NCBI GenBank assembly: GCA_910585555.1
Contig: CAJUFU010000040.1
Coordinates: 16,555 to 28,438 of the forward strand
Reading direction: 5' to 3'
DNA from: an uncultured Lachnospiraceae bacterium
GTDB lineage: Bacteria; Bacillota; Clostridia; Lachnospirales; Lachnospiraceae
Length of the DNA stretch: 11,884 nucleotides
Shown: positions 7,369 to 11,884 of the stretch, in pieces
How the letters are laid out: the number at the start of each line of letters is the position of its first letter
Position numbering within the stretch: position 1 is the first letter of the stretch
Position numbers and translations under genes: made by a program
Notes under the pieces: generated by a model
Database searches by the model: none
The model's input: only the letters and a program-made list of their open reading frames with translations
What the model was told of the DNA's origin: nothing

Positions 7369-7899
7369 ATGGCTTCCGTATTATCCAATGTTTCCAATAT
7401 CATCATCCCGGTAATCATTTTTTATATTGTGGCTTACGGAATTGCCAGCCGCTGCAATGTATATGAGGACTTTATCAAAGGCGCCAAGGACGGCTTCCAT
7501 ACGGTCATTCAGATTATGCCCACATTGATCGGCCTGATGGTGGCAGTAGGGGTGCTGCGGGCATCTGGGTTTCTGGAATTTATAGGGGGCCTCTTTGGCG
7601 GGATAGCAGCGCGGCTTGGATTTTCCGCAGAATTGATTCCATTGATGTTGGTAAAGATGTTCTCCTCTTCGGCGGCTACCGGGCTGGTTCTGGATATCTT
7701 TAAAAATCACGGACCGGATTCGCTGATTGGGCTTACCACCTCTATTATGATGAGCTGTACGGAAACGATTTTTTATACCATGAGCGTTTATTTCCTGGCG
7801 GCGAAGGTCACGAAGACGCGCTATACTTTGAAAGGAGCGCTGTTAGCCACGCTGGCAGGTATTATAGCCAGTATCGTTCTGGCGGGAATGCTGGTATAA
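7369..7899 (+). CDS. spmB: Spore maturation protein B (nucleoside-recognition/Gate domain membrane protein)
   Basis: A 176-residue integral membrane protein of the length expected for SpmB. Hydrophobic segments lie at about 9-24, 45-62, 68-82, 124-146 and 156-175. Family-typical stretches are IVAYGIASRCNVYEDFIKGA, IMPTLIGLMVAVGVLRASG, LMLVKMFSSSAATGL and SCTETIFYTMSVYF. SpmB acts with SpmA in the forespore/mother-cell membrane and is needed for normal core dehydration and heat resistance of spores. The start is fixed at ATG 7369 by a TAG just upstream in the same frame; a weak AGGTG lies seven bases before it. SpmA normally precedes SpmB directly, but here the upstream neighbour is a divergent esterase, so spmA is not adjacent. 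An intrinsic terminator follows at once, giving a single-gene unit. Confidence 0.88.
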   Translation: MASVLSNVSNIIIPVIIFYIVAYGIASRCNVYEDFIKGAKDGFHTVIQIMPTLIGLMVAVGVLRASGFLEFIGGLFGGIAARLGFSAELIPLMLVKMFSSSAATGLVLDIFKNHGPDSLIGLTTSIMMSCTETIFYTMSVYFLAAKVTKTRYTLKGALLATLAGIIASIVLAGMLV

Positions 7900-7905
7900 A
7901 TCAAT

Positions 7906-7942
7906 ATAGAAAACGGCGTCCTTATTGAACGCCGTTTTCTAT
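7906..7942 (+). terminator. Intrinsic terminator after spmB
   Basis: ATAGAAAACGGCGT (7906-7919) pairs perfectly with ACGCCGTTTTCTAT (7929-7942) around a 9-base loop. The stem is 14 bp, with the T-tract inside the 3' arm, starting seven bases after the spmB stop codon. Confidence 0.85.
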
Positions 7943-8195
7943 GTGTGAGAAGGATAGAAATGTATCAGTCCAAATATATGTCAACAGGCATTGGCTAAAT
8001 GCACTGTTATGTTTAGTCGAAGCCGGTCGGCACCAGTTCAGCACCGGCGACTCCATTGATAGTGTAGTAACCACCGCTTTAGAATCTATGTAGGATATTC
8101 TTGCGGGCCGGATTCTTTGATTCGGCTCTGTCTCAACTACAATTAATACTATACATACAATTTGTGAATGGGATGTGTCAAAATTCGAAAGAAAA
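7943..8195. other. Gene-free spacer with two hairpins and a possible gene-tail remnant
   Basis: No credible gene with an RBS was seen on either strand. Two structures are visible. AGTC-GAA-GCCGGT (around 8012-8024) pairs with ACCGGCGACT (around 8043-8052), leaving a 3-base bulge. GCCGGAT (8107-8113) pairs with ATTCGGC (8120-8126) over a 6-base loop. On the minus strand, one frame across about 8077-8015 reads GGYYTINGVAGAELVPTGFD followed by a stop. This has the look of a protein C-terminus, but it is closed upstream by a stop, so at most it is a remnant. Confidence 0.4.
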
Positions 8196-8230
8196 AAGAA
8201 AGAAAATATAAAATAAAAATTTATATTTTC
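8188..8230 (-). terminator. AT-rich terminator at the end of the ABC-F gene
   Basis: GAAAATATAAA (8202-8212) and TTTATATTTTC (8220-8230) form an 11-bp stem with a 7-base loop. On the minus strand it is followed by a T-rich tract (TTTCTTTTTTCTTTC). The stem overlaps the TAA stop at 8223-8221. Low GC makes it weaker than the other terminators here. Confidence 0.5.
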
Positions 8231-9726
8231 ATTTCTAGGGCGGCGGTGGCCATTTTTTCTCCGAATGTCCGGTCATGTTCCACAAATAGCAGTGTTGGAC
8301 GGTGCGTGAGGATTAACTTTTCCAGCTGCATTCTGGAAAAAATATCAATGTAATTCAGGGGCTCATCCCAGATATACAGATGAGCGGGCGTAAGCAGGCT
8401 TGTAGCAATCAGCAGCTTCTTTTTCTGGCCTTCGGAGTATTCTTCCAGACGCTTGTCGAATTGTGTCCGGGAAAAATCAAGCTGCCGCAGAATGGCTTTC
8501 AAAAGACTTTCGTCCATATTGGCGGAGTGGATATAATCCTGTAGACTGCCGGCTATATGCGAAGTGTCCTGGTTGATGTAGGAGACGATAAGACCGCTTG
8601 CAATCTGCAGTTCACCGGAGGTTTTCACGGAAACGTCCCCAAGAATCGCTTTGATCAGGGTGGATTTACCGCAACCGTTGGGGCCCTGCAGCCATAAACG
8701 CTCGCCCTGTCCAAGGGAAAAGCGAAGGTCTTTTATAACAGTAGTTTCGCCGTATCCAAGGTTTAAGTGATCTGCGCGTACCAGAATCTGCTTATGGTGT
8801 GTCAGGGTAGGAAGCTTTAAGTCGGAAACGGTTTCTATATCTTTGAGCAGGGTTTCCTTTTCTTCGATGGCGGCTGTGCGCCTGTGGTCCAGGTTCTTGC
8901 GCTGTTGCTGCATCCGGGCTGATTTTGCGCCGATGTAGGCGCGGGTGCCTATAAAGCGGTCATGCTCTTTGGCAGGGTCATAACCGATTTTGCGGCTTTC
9001 CGCTTTATCGGCCCACATGGCGGTGCGCCTTGCGGATTCTTTCAGCTTTCCAATTTCTTTTTTCAGTTTATCATTTTCAGCCTGTTCAAAATGGTCCCTT
9101 TTTTCTTTGTTAGCGTACCAACTGTCGAAATTGCCTTTTTCCACCTGTATGGTACTGCGGTTTAGGACCAGAATGTGATCTACGCATTCATTTAAAAGCC
9201 ATCTGTCATGGGAGACTAATAGAAATCCCTTTTTCGAGCGCAGATAGTCCCGTAACAAGGTTCTGGCTTCTATGTCCAGGTGGTTGGTCGGCTCGTCGAT
9301 CAACAGGAAATGATTATCCCTTGAAAAGAGCAGGGCCAGCATGACCTTCGTGCGTTCCCCGTGGCTGAGTGTTTCGTATGGCCGGTAGAGAACTTCTGCA
9401 TCGGCTCCCAGACTGTCCAATTCCCGGCAGACTTTCCAGAGCTCAAAATCTGGTACAAGCTCTTCTGCCAGATCTGCGGTGATCAGTTTTGCTTGCTTAC
9501 TTGTGACCGGGCAGGGAAAGTAATCAAAGCAGGTAGAATGGGTGATGGCGCCGCTAAAGTTGTATTTACCCGACAGCAGATTAAGGAACGTGGTTTTGCC
9601 CTTACCGTTTCTGCCGATCAGACCAGTCTTCCAGTCCGTATCGATGGCAAAGGATACGTTTTCAAAAATAGTATCATAACTGGTATCGTAGGAAAATGTT
9701 AAATCAGATACCTGAATCTGTGACAT
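8221..9726 (-). CDS. ABC-F ribosome-protection ATPase, Lsa/CplR-like
   Basis: A 501-residue soluble protein with two ABC domains and no membrane segments. Domain 1: Walker A GRNGKGKT (38-45), signature LSHGE (120-124), Walker B LLIDEP (E145), switch H173. A charged helical linker (about 205-300) is the antibiotic-resistance/P-site tRNA interaction domain. Domain 2: Walker A GPNGCGKS (348-355), signature YSEGQ (430-434), Walker B YIWDEP (E455), H484. The second site reads EPLNYID rather than EPTNHLD, a mark of the antibiotic-resistance ABC-F proteins such as Lsa. Family members bind the ribosomal E site and dislodge lincosamides, streptogramin A and pleuromutilins; drug range here is inferred. 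The start is ATG 9726, with AAGGGAG ten bases upstream. A long structured leader with a terminator precedes it (see 9727-9969). A housekeeping ABC-F is less likely, because of the leader and the Lsa-type motifs. Confidence 0.88.
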   Translation of the reverse strand: MSQIQVSDLTFSYDTSYDTIFENVSFAIDTDWKTGLIGRNGKGKTTFLNLLSGKYNFSGAITHSTCFDYFPCPVTSKQAKLITADLAEELVPDFELWKVCRELDSLGADAEVLYRPYETLSHGERTKVMLALLFSRDNHFLLIDEPTNHLDIEARTLLRDYLRSKKGFLLVSHDRWLLNECVDHILVLNRSTIQVEKGNFDSWYANKEKRDHFEQAENDKLKKEIGKLKESARRTAMWADKAESRKIGYDPAKEHDRFIGTRAYIGAKSARMQQQRKNLDHRRTAAIEEKETLLKDIETVSDLKLPTLTHHKQILVRADHLNLGYGETTVIKDLRFSLGQGERLWLQGPNGCGKSTLIKAILGDVSVKTSGELQIASGLIVSYINQDTSHIAGSLQDYIHSANMDESLLKAILRQLDFSRTQFDKRLEEYSEGQKKKLLIATSLLTPAHLYIWDEPLNYIDIFSRMQLEKLILTHRPTLLFVEHDRTFGEKMATAALEMKI

Positions 9727-9749
9727 AATAGATGCACTCCCTTCTTTTC

Positions 9750-9776
9750 CCGCAAAGAGATGAATCCTCTTCGCGG
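9750..9776 (-). promoter_or_regulatory. Second leader hairpin next to the ABC-F ribosome-binding site
   Basis: CCGCGAAGAG (9776-9767, minus strand) pairs with CTCTTTGCGG (9759-9750), with one G-U pair, around a 7-base loop. It sits between the leader terminator and the SD AAGGGAG (9743-9737), which it leaves free. It has no T-tract and is not a terminator. It may insulate or stabilise the translated mRNA. Confidence 0.5.
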
Positions 9777-9780
9777 CAAT

Positions 9781-9803
9781 AAAAAAACCTCTGTTACCAG
9801 AGG
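9781..9803 (-). terminator. Intrinsic terminator inside the ABC-F leader
   Basis: On the minus strand CCTCTG-GTAA-CAGAGG is followed at once by seven T: a 6-bp stem closed by a GNRA-type tetraloop. It lies about 55 nt before the ABC-F start codon, so it would stop transcription before the gene. Its 5' arm is also the target of the upstream antiterminator. Confidence 0.85.
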
Positions 9804-9975
9804 AACTTAAAAAGAAACGGGAATGCCTATAGAATAGAAACCCGCAAAAAAATACAGTACACCAATAATATGATCTGCCTCTGATAACAAACTTTGACTT
9901 GTTACTGTGTTAAGTTGTTAGAAACAGATTACATTCTCAATGCGGTGTTACCTCACTTTTTGCCTGATGGGATTG

Positions 9976-10004
9976 ATTATAGCGGATGGGCATAGAGAAT
10001 GCAA
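9976..10004 (-). promoter_or_regulatory. Sigma-A promoter for the ABC-F gene
   Basis: On the minus strand a TTGCAT -35 (9999-10004), a 17-bp spacer and a perfect TATAAT -10 (9976-9981). It predicts a transcription start near 9969 and so includes the whole attenuator in the transcript. Confidence 0.75.
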
Positions 10005-10068
10005 GAGGAATATTTAGAAATTTTAAAATCCGAGAACCATAAGGGAATTCACAATAGTGGAAAGGGGA

Positions 10069-10097
10069 TTGCAATGGGAATCTAAATATGTTATGAT
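10069..10097 (+). promoter_or_regulatory. Extended -10 promoter for the HAD phosphatase gene
   Basis: A TTGCAA -35 (10069-10074), a 17-bp spacer and a TATGAT -10 (10092-10097) preceded by TGT (extended -10). It lies 62 bp before the ATG at 10160 and is divergent from the ABC-F promoter. Confidence 0.65.
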
Positions 10098-10159
10098 TTG
10101 TGTGAAATCGATTGCATATTAGGAAATAGGAATATGGTCTGGACAGAAAAGAGGAAAGT

Positions 10160-10990
10160 ATGGACAAAAAACTTATTTTTTTAGATATTGACGGGACATT
10201 GACTACACCGGGAAGCAACGTGCCCCCTGCTTCGGCGCTGTGCGCCATACGACGGGCACAGGAGAAAGGAAATCTGGTGTTTTTGTGTACGGGAAGAAAC
10301 TATGCAATGCTGAAACCCCTTTTACAATATCATTTTGATGGCATTGTTGGCAGTTCCGGCAGTTATGTGGAGTGCGGCGGACAGGTAGTCTGTGATAAAC
10401 CGATGACAAAAGCGCAAAAGGACAAAGTACTGGCATTGCTGGAAGAGCAGCATATATTTTATACCATTGAGAGCAAACAGGGCTCTTATACAGATGAAAG
10501 ATTTAAAGAATTTTTGCGCAGAAATGCAGGGGAAGATAGCAACAGCGAAATGCTGCGTTGGCGTGAACAGATTGAAAAGTCATTAAATATCCTTCCGATA
10601 GAGGCGTATCAGGGAGAACCGATTTATAAGATTGTCATTGTCAGTCAAAAGAGGGAGCCGGTAGAAGCGCTCGAAGAGAGGCTGGGGGCAGGGTATCATG
10701 TCTGCATTCAGGATTCAGATGCCTACGGCTTTACCAATGGGGAAGTGATGCGCAGTGATTTTGATAAGGGTACGGGGATTCTAAGTATATGTGAATATTT
10801 GGGGATCCCCGTGGAGCAGACGGTTGCGTTTGGAGACAGCATGAATGATCTGGAGATGATGGAAACCGCGGCGCTCAGTATCTGTATGGGAAATGGGAGT
10901 GAGAGATTAAAAGAGATGGCCGACGATGTCTGCGGTACGGTGGAAGAGGGGGGATTGCAGGCCGCGTTTGAGAAATACGACCTGCTTTAA
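10160..10990 (+). CDS. Cof-type HAD-IIB sugar-phosphate/phosphoryl phosphatase
   Basis: A 276-residue cytoplasmic hydrolase with all HAD motifs. Motif I is FLDIDGT (nucleophile D9, acid/base D11). Motif II is LCTGR (T44). The motif III Lys is K203 in DKGTG, and motif IV is GDSMND (D226 and D230, Mg binding). The large insert between motifs II and III (about 80-200) is the C2B cap of the Cof/HAD-IIB group, which dephosphorylates sugar phosphates, nucleotides or cofactors; the substrate cannot be told from sequence. The start is supported by AGAGGA five bases before ATG and by an own promoter. It converges on the C45 hydrolase gene and shares a terminator hairpin with it. Length and motifs are complete. 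Confidence 0.92.
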   Translation: MDKKLIFLDIDGTLTTPGSNVPPASALCAIRRAQEKGNLVFLCTGRNYAMLKPLLQYHFDGIVGSSGSYVECGGQVVCDKPMTKAQKDKVLALLEEQHIFYTIESKQGSYTDERFKEFLRRNAGEDSNSEMLRWREQIEKSLNILPIEAYQGEPIYKIVIVSQKREPVEALEERLGAGYHVCIQDSDAYGFTNGEVMRSDFDKGTGILSICEYLGIPVEQTVAFGDSMNDLEMMETAALSICMGNGSERLKEMADDVCGTVEEGGLQAAFEKYDLL

Positions 10991-11017
10991 AAAACAAAGT
11001 CGGAGGGAAATCAAAGC

Positions 11018-11077
11018 ATGAGATATCAGCTCACCGAACATCGTTTCTTATTTGGTGAGCTTCTCCTGTTTATCTAG
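11018..11077 (+). CDS. Possible 19-residue small ORF or truncated gene start
   Basis: The SD-like GGAGGG (11002-11007) lies ten bases before an ATG that opens a frame reading MRYQLTEHRFLFGELLLFI and then TAG. It overlaps the terminator hairpin and the 3' end of the minus-strand hydrolase gene. Its second half is the antisense of that gene's last codons. It could be a real small ORF, the start of a gene cut off when the AT-rich hydrolase segment arrived, or chance. Nothing in it identifies a family. Confidence 0.25.
   Translation: MRYQLTEHRFLFGELLLFI
11028..11061. terminator. Bidirectional terminator hairpin
   Basis: AGCTCACC (11028-11035) and GGTGAGCT (11054-11061) form a perfect 8-bp stem with an 18-base loop whose ends (GAA/TTT) can partly extend it. 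It lies between convergent genes and overlaps the stop of the minus-strand one. T-richness after the stem is modest (TTCTCCTGTTTAT on the plus strand). Confidence 0.5.
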
Positions 11078-11884
11078 CATATTCTGTTTTATATCATGCA
11101 GCCTGTTATCGCTGACAAATTTCTTTTTTCTTGGGTCGCCCTCTGCACGATAAATAGCTAAACTTTCCAAGTCAAATATGGAACTCCAAACTGTTTCAAA
11201 ATCTGGCTCATTGTCATATTGGCACATAAATCCATAATTGCCTTTCAAAAGCTGCTTGGTAGTCTCGATATAATCGTCCCTTATCTTCCCCGAAGAAAAG
11301 CTGTCTAAGACAACCTTATACCGCAAATGGGAATCATAATCATTCCCGTTTGCATCGTCATAGGGCTTCATTTCATCAGAAGTAAAACTATTGACAGTAC
11401 AAACAATCCTGTTTCCGTGAAATATTTCCGCTTCACGGACTTTTTTGAGAGTCGGCGTACATTCAACCACCACCATATTGCCGCTTTTATCTGCAAGTAA
11501 AATGTTACAGTTAGAAGCGATTGGCAGATTCTTAAGCAATGAAATCGCCTGCTCAGTGCTATCTGCCTTTTCAAGCAAATATCGTATAATAAAACATGAA
11601 TTAAATCCTGCTTGTATTTTCTTAAGGTCGGTCATTACAAACGTCATTGCCACGGCAAGCCCATGTTCGTTTAGTCCCTCTTCACCGTTGATAAAAGAAG
11701 ATGTAGTGATATTAAATCTGTTTCCATTCCTCGGTGCGTAAATTTCACTTTTACATCCATCACGCAGATAAGGCGGCAAATCATTATTTCTGCCATATAT
11801 CAATCTGCCATTTTGGGAATAGGCAAAAGCCGTACAGCCCCGAATCTCAATAGGGAAGTTATCTTCCAGATTATACATACAGCA
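11048..11884 (-). CDS. C45-family (AAT-like) Ntn hydrolase, 5' end probably missing
   Basis: The frame is open to the window edge (279 codons), with an ATG at 11878. Near its start is RGCTAFAY; the Cys (C15 counted from that ATG) should be the autoproteolytic N-terminal nucleophile of acyl-CoA:6-aminopenicillanate acyltransferase/C45 enzymes. IYGRNND follows, with its Asp 18 residues after the Cys, the same spacing as in fungal AAT. Further family signs are GEEGLNEHGLAVAMT, VVVECTPT and VNSF. The family hydrolyses or transfers acyl groups on linear amides; the substrate is unknown. Relatives usually carry a propeptide of 50-100 residues before the Cys, here at most 17, and no SD can be seen, so the gene very likely continues off the contig. 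It is visibly more AT-rich than its neighbours, which hints at acquisition. Choloylglycine-hydrolase-like enzymes are the main alternative. Confidence 0.75.
   Translation of the reverse strand, partial: CCMYNLEDNFPIEIRGCTAFAYSQNGRLIYGRNNDLPPYLRDGCKSEIYAPRNGNRFNITTSSFINGEEGLNEHGLAVAMTFVMTDLKKIQAGFNSCFIIRYLLEKADSTEQAISLLKNLPIASNCNILLADKSGNMVVVECTPTLKKVREAEIFHGNRIVCTVNSFTSDEMKPYDDANGNDYDSHLRYKVVLDSFSSGKIRDDYIETTKQLLKGNYGFMCQYDNEPDFETVWSSIFDLESLAIYRAEGDPRKKKFVSDNRLHDIKQNMLDKQEKLTK

Larger units (their letters stand above)
9727..9969 (-). promoter_or_regulatory. Attenuator leader of the ABC-F gene
   Basis: About 240 nt of untranslated leader lies between the minus-strand promoter and the ATG. In transcript order: an SD-like GTGAGG (9951-9956) before very short ORFs; hairpin 1, TAACAA (9904-9899) with TTGTTA (9890-9885); an antiterminator pairing of TGTTATCAGAGG (9889-9878) with CCTCTGGTAACA (9803-9792), 12 pairs including one U-G; a terminator using the same CCTCTG; and a last 10-bp hairpin just before the SD. 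Hairpin 1 blocks the antiterminator, and the antiterminator blocks the terminator, so the structures are mutually exclusive. This is the layout expected for ribosome-mediated attenuation, known upstream of ABC-F resistance genes in Listeria and Bacillus. The folding was read by eye. Confidence 0.75.

Noticed and set aside
9804..9880. Longer leader peptides in the ABC-F leader, such as a GTG frame reading YCIFLRVSIL
   Set aside because: No SD at a usable distance; the nearest AGAGG is 12-15 bases away and is part of the antiterminator. Another frame is in phase with the ABC-F gene but has no start codon.

Overview
The window looks like one complete contig from a low-to-moderate GC, spore-forming Firmicute. 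A Lachnospiraceae-like gut Clostridium is the best guess. The clues are an spmB-type sporulation gene, a Lsa/CplR-like ABC-F protein, a Zn-type ROK fructokinase, a CE2-like esterase, strong purine-rich Shine-Dalgarno sequences and clean sigma-A promoters. No phage, insertion sequence, CRISPR array, rRNA or tRNA was seen. Bases 1-13 are not genomic: they match the 3' end of the Illumina adapter, so base 14 is the true left end.

Left part (14-5013): a large membrane hybrid histidine kinase lies on the minus strand, its last receiver domain cut off by the contig end. It is divergent from a COG2509-type FAD-dependent dehydrogenase, with a good promoter for each gene back to back. A fructokinase (ROK family, with its zinc-ligand set) follows.

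Middle (5075-5970): this is a patchwork of broken gene pieces. In order they are the N-terminus of a PrpR-type sigma-54 activator, a terminator-like hairpin, a minus-strand membrane-protein tail, a run of 12 G, the Fis-type helix-turn-helix end of a sigma-54 activator, and the C-terminal part of a BNR/Asp-box sialidase-like protein. It ends at a strong hairpin. It is either a gene graveyard or an assembly chimera.

Right-middle (6040-7899): a CE2-like SGNH esterase (minus strand, TTG start) and spmB (plus strand) diverge from a spacer holding two identical 45-bp palindromic repeats. spmA is not beside spmB.

Right part (7900-11884): an Lsa-like ABC-F gene (minus strand) has a long 5' leader. 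The leader can fold into mutually exclusive anti-antiterminator, antiterminator and terminator structures downstream of a consensus promoter. This is the clearest regulatory system in the window and fits antibiotic-induced attenuation. A Cof-type HAD phosphatase with its own promoter follows on the plus strand. It converges on a more AT-rich C45/AAT-family Ntn-hydrolase gene that runs off the right end. Apart from sugar phosphorylation and glycan esterase/sialidase hints, the genes do not form one pathway.
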